From: Burkholderia sp. Ax-1719
GTDB taxonomy: Bacteria; Pseudomonadota; Gammaproteobacteria; Burkholderiales; Burkholderiaceae
DNA length: 64,000 nucleotides
Reading direction: 5' to 3'
NCBI RefSeq assembly: GCF_011753055.1
Contig: NZ_VWWJ01000007.1
Location: 124,001 to 188,000 of the forward strand
A program made the position numbers and the translations under genes. Below the pieces are notes generated by a model. The model was not told the origin of the DNA. It saw only the letters and a list, made by a program, of their open reading frames with translations, and did no database searches. Shown piece by piece: positions 16,424 to 24,812 of the stretch; within the stretch, counting starts at the first letter, position 1; each line of letters begins with the position of its first letter.

Positions 16424-18391
16424 ATGATCCAGACGCCCCAAGCCCCTGCTGCCTCCGCTCTTTCCCCTCTGTGCCGCTCGATCGCGACCGTCTCGATCAG
16501 CGGCACGCTCGCGGAAAAGCTTGCCGCGATCAGCGCGGCCGGCTTCACGGGCGTCGAGATCTTTGAAAACGATCTGCTCTATTTCGAAGGCTCGCCCGCC
16601 GATGTGCGCCGCATGGCCGCCGATCATGGCCTCGCCATCGTGCTCTATCAGCCGTTTCGCGATTTCGAGGGCGTGAGCGCCGAGCGCCTCGCGCGCAACG
16701 TCGAACGCGTCAAGCGCAAGTTCGACGTGATGCACGAATTGGGCACCGATCGCCTGCTGGTATGCAGCAGCGTCGCGCCCGATGCGATCAACGACGATGC
16801 GCTCGCCATCGATCAGCTTGGCGAGCTTGCGAAAGCTGCCGCCGAAGCTGGCGTGGTGACCTGTTACGAGGCGCTGGCCTGGGGTCGCAACGTCAGCACC
16901 TATCGTCACGCCTGGAAGCTGGTGGACGCAGTGAATTCGCCGAATCTCACGCTTGCGCTCGACAGCTTCCATACCTTGTCGCTCGACGATACGCCCGATG
17001 CGATTGCGTCGATTCCGGGCGACCGCATCGGCTTCGTGCAGATCGCCGACGCGCCGAAAATGCAGATGGACGTGCTCGAATGGAGCCGCCATTACCGCTG
17101 CTTCCCGGGTCAGGGCGACTTCGCGCTTGCCGATTTCACGGCGCAGGTGGTCAAAAGTGGCTACAAAGGGCCGCTTTCGCTCGAAATCTTCAACGATGGT
17201 TTCCGCGGCGCACCCACGGCGGCAACGGCAGCGGACGGCCATCGCTCGCTCGTGTTGCTCGAAGCGCTGACGCACGAAGAGCTGGCGAAAAACGGCGAGC
17301 AGGTCGACGCCACGCTCTACACGCCGCCCGCCCCGCCCGCGCATACGCAGTGGCAATTCCTCGAATTCGCGGTCGATGCCGCCGCACGCGAACGCGTGGC
17401 CGATCTGCTCGGCAAGCTGCATTTCCGCCGCGCGGGACAGCATCGCTCGAAGGATGTGACGCTCTATCAGCACGGCTCGGCTGCCATCGTGCTGAACGCC
17501 GAGCCCGATTCGTTCGCCGATGCCTTTTTCCAGCGTCATGGTCTGTCGCTGTGCGCCTCCGCGCTGCGTGTGGACGATGCGCGCCTTGCGCTCGAACGCG
17601 CAGCGGGCTTCGGCTACCAACCGTTCTCGGGCCGCGTGGGTCCAAACGAACGCGTGGTGCCGGCGGTCCAGGCACCGGACGGCAGTCTTAACTACTTCGT
17701 TAACGAGGAACCGGGTAAGCCGACCCTCTTCGAAGCCGACTTCGTCCTCACCGATGTGGATGGTCCGACCGAAGTTGGCCCCATCACGGGCATCGATCAC
17801 GTGAGCCTTTCGCTGCCCGCCGGATCGTTCGATTCGTGGGTGCTGTTCCTGAAATCGGTGTTCGGGTTGCAGGCCAGCGCCGCTGTGCTGGTTCCGGATC
17901 CTTACGGCCTCGTGCGCAGCCGCGCCCTTTTCAGCGCCGATCGCGGCCTGCGCGTGGTGCTCAATGCCTCGGTCGACCAGCACACGGCCGCAGCGGAAAC
18001 CGTGCGCGCGTATCACGGCACGGGCCTCAATCACGTCGCGTTCAGTACCGGCGACATCTTCCGCGCGGTGACGGAATTCGAAGCGGCGGGCGTACCACTG
18101 CTGCGCGTGCCCGCGAATTACTACGACGACCTCGAAGCGCGCTTCGCCATGCCCGCCGATTTCCTCGACGCACTGCGCCAGCACAACCTGCTCTACGATC
18201 GCGACGAAAAAGGCGGCGAATTCCTGCACGCTTACACCGAAACGCTCGACCAGCGCTTCTTTATCGAACTGGTCGAACGACGCGGTGGCTACGATGGCTA
18301 CGGCGCGCCCAACGCCGCTGTGCGGCTCGCAGCGCAAGCGCGCCAGCGTGCCAAAGCCGCTCAGAATCAGGCCAGTGAGCAAGCCAAATAA
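16424..18391 (+). CDS. quiC: 3-dehydroshikimate dehydratase fused to an HPPD-like domain
   Basis: This 655-residue two-domain enzyme makes protocatechuate from 3-dehydroshikimate. The N-terminal sugar-phosphate-isomerase-like TIM barrel (about residues 15-285) shows the expected metal ligands in CYEALAWG, ALDSFHTL, VQIADAPK and SLEIFND. The C-terminal half (about 300-640) is a two-module vicinal-oxygen-chelate region like 4-hydroxyphenylpyruvate dioxygenase, with iron ligands in GIDHVSL, GLNHVAF and FIELVER. Such fusions are commonly misnamed as HPPD; the catabolic reaction is in the N-terminal half. I chose the ATG at 16424 (MIQTPQAPAAS); an ATG at 16364 is in frame. No strong ribosome site is seen at either. 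Confidence 0.9.
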   Translation: MIQTPQAPAASALSPLCRSIATVSISGTLAEKLAAISAAGFTGVEIFENDLLYFEGSPADVRRMAADHGLAIVLYQPFRDFEGVSAERLARNVERVKRKFDVMHELGTDRLLVCSSVAPDAINDDALAIDQLGELAKAAAEAGVVTCYEALAWGRNVSTYRHAWKLVDAVNSPNLTLALDSFHTLSLDDTPDAIASIPGDRIGFVQIADAPKMQMDVLEWSRHYRCFPGQGDFALADFTAQVVKSGYKGPLSLEIFNDGFRGAPTAATAADGHRSLVLLEALTHEELAKNGEQVDATLYTPPAPPAHTQWQFLEFAVDAAARERVADLLGKLHFRRAGQHRSKDVTLYQHGSAAIVLNAEPDSFADAFFQRHGLSLCASALRVDDARLALERAAGFGYQPFSGRVGPNERVVPAVQAPDGSLNYFVNEEPGKPTLFEADFVLTDVDGPTEVGPITGIDHVSLSLPAGSFDSWVLFLKSVFGLQASAAVLVPDPYGLVRSRALFSADRGLRVVLNASVDQHTAAAETVRAYHGTGLNHVAFSTGDIFRAVTEFEAAGVPLLRVPANYYDDLEARFAMPADFLDALRQHNLLYDRDEKGGEFLHAYTETLDQRFFIELVERRGGYDGYGAPNAAVRLAAQARQRAKAAQNQASEQAK

Positions 18392-18562
18392 ACACGCTTC
18401 AATGGCGAGCCTTCACGCATAAGAAGGCCGCCGCCAACATCATTACAAGAACCTGAGACCCGGTGCCGCGCAGGCGGCCCACCCCGCACGAAGCCGAGAA
18501 AATTCGTGCGGATCGATTCAAAACAATAAGCAATCCTGCCTTTTACATGGAGACGCACAACG

Positions 18563-19741
18563 ATGAAGAAGACTGGCTTCGGCCCCGGCATTTTCGTAGC
18601 GGCGGGCGCCGCGCTGATCGCTAGCCCGGCATTCGCCCAGAGCAGCGTGACGCTCTATGGCGCGGTCGATGATGCAATCACCTACGTCAACAACCAGAAC
18701 GGTCACTCGAACGTCTACCTGCGCCAAGGTAACGTTTATGCCTCGAAATTCGGCCTGCAAGGTAAGGAAGATCTCGGCGGCGGCACCTACGCGATCTTCG
18801 ATCTGCAGAACGGTTTCGATCCCAATAGCGGCGCGCTGCAGTCGAGCGGCCTGATCTTCAACCGTCAGGCATATGTAGGTCTGAAGAACGACCAGGCGGG
18901 CCAGGTCACGCTCGGCCGTCAGTACACGCCGTATTACCAGTTCGTCGGCCCGCTCACGGGCAGTAACTGGCTCACCGGCGCAACCGGCGCGCACCCCGGC
19001 GATATCGACGGTCTGGACACCACGATCCGCATCAACAACTCGGCGATCTATACCTCGCCGATCTGGTACGGCTTGCAGGCCAGCGCCATGTACGCGTTCG
19101 GCGGCATCGCGGGCAGCACCGGCAAGGGACAGACCTGGAGCGCGGCGCTGCGCTACAACAATGGTCCGCTCGCGCTCGCGGCCGCGATCCTGCGCATGGA
19201 CAACGCCGCGCTCACGAGCGGCTTCGACACCTCGTCGACGGCGAGCTTCGGCAAATCGTCGCTGAACACCGGCTATGTGTCGGCGCGTGCGGTGCAGCAT
19301 GTGGCTGTGGCGGGCAACTATACGATCGGCAACCTCATGCTGGGCGCATCGTATTCGAACGTCGAATACCTCGCGGGCGGCAAGTCGGTGTTTGCCAATA
19401 CCGCCGTGTTCAATACGTGGGCGGCGCTCGCGACCTACCGCTTCGCACCGGCCTTCGACGTGGGCGGCGGCTTTGCCTACACGCTGGCATCGAAAGCCAA
19501 CGGCATCACCAGCGCCGCGCGCTACGAGCAGGTCTCGCTCAAGGAGACGTATCACCTCTCCAAGCGCACCTCGCTCTATGCCCTGCAGGGCTATCAGCAC
19601 GCGAGCGGCCAGACGCTGGGCGCGAACGGCGCGGGCGATATCGTCAATGCGAGCCCGGCGGTGGGCGATTCGCAGAACAGCACGCCGTCGAGCACGCATT
19701 CGCAGTTCGTCGGCATGGCGGGTATCGCGCTCCTGTTCTGA
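18563..19741 (+). CDS. Gram-negative trimeric porin (OmpC-like)
   Basis: This 392-residue 16-strand beta-barrel porin has a signal peptide at residues 1-25 (cleavage after SPAFA), the family opening QSSVTLYGAVDDAI, the motif LGRQYTPYYQFVGP leading into the constriction region, and a terminal phenylalanine (GMAGIALLF) needed for outer-membrane assembly. A GGAG ribosome site precedes the ATG. It lies 171 nt after quiC on the same strand and may be co-expressed to admit quinate or aromatic acids. It is about 35 residues longer than the porin at 26388-27473. Substrate specificity cannot be read from sequence. Confidence 0.92.
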   Translation: MKKTGFGPGIFVAAGAALIASPAFAQSSVTLYGAVDDAITYVNNQNGHSNVYLRQGNVYASKFGLQGKEDLGGGTYAIFDLQNGFDPNSGALQSSGLIFNRQAYVGLKNDQAGQVTLGRQYTPYYQFVGPLTGSNWLTGATGAHPGDIDGLDTTIRINNSAIYTSPIWYGLQASAMYAFGGIAGSTGKGQTWSAALRYNNGPLALAAAILRMDNAALTSGFDTSSTASFGKSSLNTGYVSARAVQHVAVAGNYTIGNLMLGASYSNVEYLAGGKSVFANTAVFNTWAALATYRFAPAFDVGGGFAYTLASKANGITSAARYEQVSLKETYHLSKRTSLYALQGYQHASGQTLGANGAGDIVNASPAVGDSQNSTPSSTHSQFVGMAGIALLF

Positions 19742-20044
19742 TTCGCCCGGCATCACGTGTCAATCTGACGCAAAAGCCGCGGCAGCCGCATGGGGCGCGG
19801 GCCGCGGCGCATCCGCGGTGACTTGACCCGGCGCATCGTTGCCATGCTGGTGCAACGGCGCCGCGCGTTGTGCGACACTGTTGCGTCTCGAAAGGGCCGC
19901 CGCCATTGCGGCGCGCCCAACGCGCCCCGCCTCTTTACACGCACCATACCGACGATGTCGCGAAGTATGCAAACGACATCGCCCGGTGTGATCTTTTCCG
20001 GCGCAGCGCGCGAGGCTCACGAGCCCAACCCATAGCGCACATCC
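19742..20044. other. Intergenic region between porin and phosphate transporter
   Basis: This stretch of about 300 nt has no credible gene. It holds two copies of GCCGCGGC (19776-19783 and 19801-19808) that could pair across a 17-nt loop, but no T tract follows, so I do not call a terminator. No clear promoter elements for the transporter were found. Confidence 0.5.
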
Positions 20045-21640
20045 ATGCCGGACATCCCCATATCCCCCTTAGGCGCGGTTCATCCTCGCCGCCGCGGTCT
20101 CGCCATCACGCTGTTCTTCCTCGTCATCGCAATCGGCGCGATCTACGTTATCGATCATCTGTTCGTCGATCTGCGCGCGGTGCAGGAAAGCTCGGCGTTG
20201 CCCTTCGTGCTGCTTGGCGTTGCGCTGATGATCGCGCTTGGCTTCGAGTTCGTGAACGGCTTTCACGACACCGCCAATGCGGTCGCCACCGTCATCTACA
20301 CGAATTCGCTCGAACCGCATCTGGCCGTCGTGTGGTCGGGCATGTGGAATTTCCTCGGCGTGCTGGTGTCGAGCGGCGCAGTGGCGTTCGGCATCCTGCA
20401 ACTGCTGCCCGTCGAACTGATCCTGCAGGTGGGCAGCAGCGCGGGCTTCGCGATGGTGTTCGCGCTGCTGATCGCGGCCATCATCTGGAATCTGGGCACC
20501 TGGTATCTCGGTCTGCCTTCGTCGAGTTCGCATACGCTGGTGGGCTCGATCATCGGCGTGGGCATCATGAACCAGTGGATCCGCGGGCCGTCGGGCACCT
20601 CGGGCGTCGATTGGGCGCAAGCGGCGGGCGTCGGCAAGGCGCTGCTGTTCTCGCCGATCGTGGGCTTCGTGCTGTCCGCTGTCTTGCTGCTGGTACTGAA
20701 GTTCGTCGTGCGCAAACCCAGTCTCTATCAGCAGCCCGAGCCGAACAAACCGCCGCCGTTCTGGATTCGCGCGCTCCTGATCGGCACCTGCACGGGCGTG
20801 TCGTTCGCCCACGGTTCCAACGATGGGCAGAAAGGCATGGGCCTCATCATGCTGATCCTGATCGGCGTGGTGCCCACCGCTTACGCGCTCAACAAGGCGG
20901 TGACGCCGAGCGAAACGGAAGCCTTCGTAGCCGCCGCGCGCGCGGCGTCGATCACCCTCGTGCACTACATGCCCGCCGCCCCGTCGATCGCGCCGCCCGC
21001 CGATCCGCGCGCCGAAGTGGAAGCCTATGTGCGCACGCATCGCCTGCAACCGGCTACGCTGCCCGCCTTGCGCGCGTTGACCGATACCGTTGCGGATCAG
21101 GTGAGTTTGTCCGGATCGATGGCCCAAGTGCCGCAAACCATCGTCGACAATGTACGCAACAATATGTACGTCGCCTCCGAAGCCATCCGCCTGATGGAAA
21201 AAGCGAAAACGCCCGCATTTTCAGCCGCGGACGCCGCCACGCTCGACGACTTCCGCAAGCAGATGGATCACGCCACCAAATTCATACCGACGTGGGTGAA
21301 GGTCGCGGTCGCCATTGCGCTGGGTCTGGGGACGATGGTGGGCTGGAAACGCATCGTCGTGACCGTGGGCGAGAAGATCGGCAAGCAGCATTTGACCTAT
21401 GGACAGGGCGCGTCCGCCGAAGCCGTGGCGATGCTCACGATCGGCATGGCGGACGTCTACGGCCTGCCCGTTTCGACGACGCATGTGCTCGCCTCGGGCG
21501 TAGCCGGCACGATGGCCGCCAATGGCTCCGGGCTGCAATGGTCGACGGTGCGCAATCTCGTGCTGGCCTGGGTACTGACGTTGCCCGCTTCGATTGCGCT
21601 CTCTGCGGCGCTGTACTGGATATTTCGTCAGGTCTTCTGA
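20045..21640 (+). CDS. PiT-family low-affinity inorganic phosphate transporter
   Basis: This 531-residue inner-membrane phosphate (or metal-phosphate) symporter carries both family signatures: GFHDTANAVATVIYTNSLEP near residues 72-91 and GVSFAHGSNDGQKGMGLIML near residue 255. The two duplicated membrane halves are separated by a hydrophilic domain of about 130 residues (about 280-410), which includes VSLSGSMAQVPQTIVDNVRN. The second half ends with the conserved GLPVSTTHVLASGVAGTMAA. No PhoU-like partner gene is adjacent, so it stands alone. Its start is the ATG at 20045. Confidence 0.93.
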   Translation: MPDIPISPLGAVHPRRRGLAITLFFLVIAIGAIYVIDHLFVDLRAVQESSALPFVLLGVALMIALGFEFVNGFHDTANAVATVIYTNSLEPHLAVVWSGMWNFLGVLVSSGAVAFGILQLLPVELILQVGSSAGFAMVFALLIAAIIWNLGTWYLGLPSSSSHTLVGSIIGVGIMNQWIRGPSGTSGVDWAQAAGVGKALLFSPIVGFVLSAVLLLVLKFVVRKPSLYQQPEPNKPPPFWIRALLIGTCTGVSFAHGSNDGQKGMGLIMLILIGVVPTAYALNKAVTPSETEAFVAAARAASITLVHYMPAAPSIAPPADPRAEVEAYVRTHRLQPATLPALRALTDTVADQVSLSGSMAQVPQTIVDNVRNNMYVASEAIRLMEKAKTPAFSAADAATLDDFRKQMDHATKFIPTWVKVAVAIALGLGTMVGWKRIVVTVGEKIGKQHLTYGQGASAEAVAMLTIGMADVYGLPVSTTHVLASGVAGTMAANGSGLQWSTVRNLVLAWVLTLPASIALSAALYWIFRQVF

Positions 21641-21668
21641 TCAATCGATGAAGCCGGCGCGGTGGCGC

Positions 21669-22856
21669 TCAAATGCGCCCCGCGATTTCCGCTTCGACAC
21701 GTCTGCGCAGATCGCGCACGACGCCGGCGGCGGGCACGAGCCACCATGTCGGCGCCTGCACGCCGAAGTCCCACGCGATACGCGTTGCGCCCGCGCCGGC
21801 GGCTTGCGCGCGACAGCGGAACGTCACGGTTTGATGCGCATCGCTTTCGCCATGCGGTTTGGTGGAATAGCGCAACACGGCCTGTAGCGCGAAACTCGAA
21901 TCGTCGGGTGAGAGCGCGCCCGTCTCGATCTGCCAGCGTGCGCCATGACGCCCGGTGCCACGCAGCGCAGCGCCGACGCGTTGCCAGGTCTCGCGCGCGG
22001 GCAGCGGCACACCATGCACGCGGCCCGCGCGATCCGCACGATGCAGGGTGCGCTGCGACCACGCAAAGCCGCCCGCCAGCACAGCGCCCACGACAATCAA
22101 CGCGGCTTGCAGCAACACCGCAAGCCAGCGCCACGTGCCCGTCGCGTCGAACACACTGAAGACGAGCCGATGCGCCGCCACGAACAGCACGATCAACACC
22201 ACCACTGCGCCGCTGAGCGTCATGAGCCAGCCGCGCGATGGATCATCGAAGCGCGCAAAGAAGAAGTTACGGATGGGATGGCGCGCGATGGGCGCGAGAT
22301 CGTGATCGGCCGGCGTTTCGGCGGCTTCTTCGACGGCAGCCAGATTCTCGGCCTCCAAAGCGGCCTGCTCGTTTTCGCGCCAGGCGGCGTGGGCGGCGCG
22401 CTCGCTTGCCACGTCGTCGCGCAGACGCACGATCTCGCCGATCAAGCGCTCGCGCTCGGTCTGCATGCGCGCGATTTCGGCCAGCGCACGCAGTCTGTCG
22501 CGCTGCAGTCCGTCCAGTTCCCCATGCAGGCGCTCGCGACGCACGTCCAGTTCGCGCATCTGCTCGCGCACGCGCAAAAGTTGCGCATCGCCGAGCGCCG
22601 TGCCGCTTGCGGGCGCTTCGTGATGCACGGCCCAATACGCTTCCAGCACCTCACGCGCTTCCTTGATGCGCTTGAACTGCTCGTCGGCCCAATGCAGCGA
22701 CGCGGCCGTGGGATGCCGCCACTTGTCGGGATGGAGAATCTGCGCGAGTTGTCGATAGTTGTGCTTGATGTCGGCCGCACTGGCGCCGGGCTCGAGATCG
22801 AGCCGGTAATACAGGCGGTCGTAGTCTTCGTGGTTCCTTGGGTCGGTAGCGGGCAT
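21669..22856 (-). CDS. Membrane-anchored J-domain (DnaJ-like) protein
   Basis: This 395-residue protein starts with a J domain (about residues 11-75) with an intact HPD motif at 42-44 (ILHPDKWRHP), which stimulates Hsp70 ATPase. A charged coiled-coil segment follows at about 95-185 (REQMRELDVRRERLHGELDG), then two membrane segments near 217-237 (MTLSGAVVVLIVLFVAAHRL) and 245-265. The C-terminal domain of about 120 residues (WQIETGALSPDDSSFALQAV and QTVTFRCRAQAAGAGATRIA) is unrecognised. There is no Gly/Phe region or zinc finger, so it is not a general DnaJ. It lies 150 nt downstream of the VWA gene on the same strand and may share a function with that pair. Confidence 0.75.
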   Translation of the reverse strand: MPATDPRNHEDYDRLYYRLDLEPGASAADIKHNYRQLAQILHPDKWRHPTAASLHWADEQFKRIKEAREVLEAYWAVHHEAPASGTALGDAQLLRVREQMRELDVRRERLHGELDGLQRDRLRALAEIARMQTERERLIGEIVRLRDDVASERAAHAAWRENEQAALEAENLAAVEEAAETPADHDLAPIARHPIRNFFFARFDDPSRGWLMTLSGAVVVLIVLFVAAHRLVFSVFDATGTWRWLAVLLQAALIVVGAVLAGGFAWSQRTLHRADRAGRVHGVPLPARETWQRVGAALRGTGRHGARWQIETGALSPDDSSFALQAVLRYSTKPHGESDAHQTVTFRCRAQAAGAGATRIAWDFGVQAPTWWLVPAAGVVRDLRRRVEAEIAGRI

Positions 22857-23006
22857 GACCTAAGTATTGAATGGTTTCCGATGGCTTTGTTCAGTCGAAT
22901 CACTGCACTCGGCACAGATGGACGCACAACTGGGCGCACAACGGCAGCGCAACGATATTGTCCCAAAAGGTATATCACGCATGCGCTGCACGCAAGGCAC
23001 GTGCCT

Positions 23007-24800
23007 TCAAAGCCGCCGCGCGAGCATCCGGCTGAGTGTCGCGAACGCAACAGTCGGCAATTCGTGGAGCTTGCGCACGACCACGGCGTGCGGATAGAAC
23101 GCCTCGACAGAATCATCCTGAATGCCGATGCCAACGAGTTCGATGCCCTGCGCGCTCACCTCGGCCACGCGCGTGTGCAGATCACGGCGCAGGACGGCGG
23201 GATCGCCGTCGCTAGTGGACGGGCAACCGTCCGAAAGCACGAATAGCAGGCGTCGCCGCGCCTTTCGCGCGGCCAGTCGCCCCGCGGCCCATGTGAGCGC
23301 TTCGCCATCGGGATTCTCATGACCGCATTCGATCGCCGCGAGACCGCTTGCGTCGCGTGCGTCAAAGCGCTTGAAAACGCGCAGATCGAGCTTTTCAACG
23401 AAGCGGTTATAGCCGCGCAGATCGACGCCTGCCGCCCGCTCGCGCTCGTAATATGCGCGCATCGGCAGCGATTCCACCGAGCTATAACCGAGCACTTCAG
23501 CCTCGAAATCCAGCTGCATGAGCGCATCGGCCAGCGCGGCCGCGCACAGGCGCGCGAGTTCGATCTTGCGCCCCGCCATCGAACCGCTCAGATCGAGCAG
23601 CAATGTGACAGCGGCGTCGCGCCCGCTCGCGTGCGTGCTCACGCGAAACGGCGTGCGATAGCCGCGCGAAACCGCCAGCCGGGCCAGCGCGGTGCGGTCG
23701 ATCTCGCCGCGCTCCTGCTCGCGCTTCCAGTGCGTGAGTTCGTCGGCCTTGAGCACGCGTTCGAGATGCGTCTTGAGCGCGCCGGTTTCCGCGCGCGCGA
23801 GCGTGCGCAGCTTGCGCCAGGCGGTGGCGTCGCCGCTGCCGGTAAGATCGGTAACGGTATCGAAGGCAGTGGTTAGGGGAATCGAGCGCTCCGGTTTCAT
23901 CGAAGCGACGGCAGTATTGGCCGCACGCGGCGCAGTGGCATCGGCCTCGGAAAGCGCGGCGCCGGGTGCGGAAGTCTGTGCGTCAGCGGCCGCTTCGAGC
24001 GCCTGTGTACCCGGTTCGCGCGCGGCTTCGGCGCTTTGCCTGCCATCCAACGTCAGCGCGAAATCCATATCGTCGTGTGCGCCGAAATCGTCGAGTTCGC
24101 GGGCAAGCGCTTCATCGTCGAGTTCTTCGATTGGGCGCGCGGTCTGCATCATGTTGTTCGCGCCGCCCGAGGCCAGCGAGCGCACGCCCGCGACGATGGC
24201 CCGCGCCGCCAGAACACTCGCGCGAGTCGAATCGCTCGCTCGCGCTGCGGCGAGCGGCCCTTGAGCATCGTCGAGCACGCGCAGCGCAGCCGCCAGTGAC
24301 GTTGCATCGCGCTCTTTGACGTCGGACGGCTCGCCCCACAGCGCGCGGTCGATGGCCCAAACCAGACGATCTGTCCACGTGAGCGTTTGCCATCGGTGCG
24401 CCGCGTCGTGCGCGAGTTGCGCGCGCCAGCACGCCATATAGCGTCGCGCGCCCGGAAATTCTGCAGCGAGACCCGACAAAACGCGCCTGTCTTCGATTAT
24501 CTGCGCAATGCGCCCAGTTACGCCCGCCTGCGCCGTATCGAGCCGATGCGCATCGCTGTGCCGCCAGCGTGCGGCGAGGAGATCAAGATAGCCGGTAAGC
24601 AAGACCTCCTCGCGCTCGACATCCTCGATTGATTCGTCGTCCTTTTCAATTTCGAGGACGCGCGATGGCAGAACAAAGCGCTCATGCTCAATACGCGGCC
24701 CTCCCGCGCCAATCGAAACCGTCACACGCGGCTCGCCAGTCAGCACGCGTGCGAGCTTGCCCAAACGCACTTCAAGATCGTCGATCCGGGCGCTGTCCAT
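23007..24800 (-). CDS. CobT-like protein with C-terminal VWA domain
   Basis: This 597-residue protein resembles cobaltochelatase CobT and other VWA partners of MoxR-type ATPases. The C-terminal VWA domain (about 390-590) has the metal-ion-dependent adhesion site DLSGS at 403-407 and a downstream LFVLSDGCPSTSDGD. The middle (about 215-300) is acidic and low in complexity (DDEALARELDDFGAHDDMDF), as in CobT. The N-terminal 200 residues are helical. The gene starts 12 nt after the AAA ATPase gene and is surely co-transcribed. No cobN or other cobalamin gene is in the window, so a role in cobalt insertion is unlikely to be complete here. Confidence 0.85.
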   Translation of the reverse strand: MDSARIDDLEVRLGKLARVLTGEPRVTVSIGAGGPRIEHERFVLPSRVLEIEKDDESIEDVEREEVLLTGYLDLLAARWRHSDAHRLDTAQAGVTGRIAQIIEDRRVLSGLAAEFPGARRYMACWRAQLAHDAAHRWQTLTWTDRLVWAIDRALWGEPSDVKERDATSLAAALRVLDDAQGPLAAARASDSTRASVLAARAIVAGVRSLASGGANNMMQTARPIEELDDEALARELDDFGAHDDMDFALTLDGRQSAEAAREPGTQALEAAADAQTSAPGAALSEADATAPRAANTAVASMKPERSIPLTTAFDTVTDLTGSGDATAWRKLRTLARAETGALKTHLERVLKADELTHWKREQERGEIDRTALARLAVSRGYRTPFRVSTHASGRDAAVTLLLDLSGSMAGRKIELARLCAAALADALMQLDFEAEVLGYSSVESLPMRAYYERERAAGVDLRGYNRFVEKLDLRVFKRFDARDASGLAAIECGHENPDGEALTWAAGRLAARKARRRLLFVLSDGCPSTSDGDPAVLRRDLHTRVAEVSAQGIELVGIGIQDDSVEAFYPHAVVVRKLHELPTVAFATLSRMLARRL

Positions 24801-24812
24801 AAACCGGTTACG

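Noticed and set aside
16295..18382. 695-codon open frame on the minus strand opposite quiC
   Set aside because: It mirrors the quiC reading frame, has no recognisable domain, and would overlap the divergent promoter region.
18410..18429. GCCTT...AAGGC hairpin between quiC and the porin
   Set aside because: Stem of only five pairs with a 10-nt loop and no T tract; too weak for a terminator.
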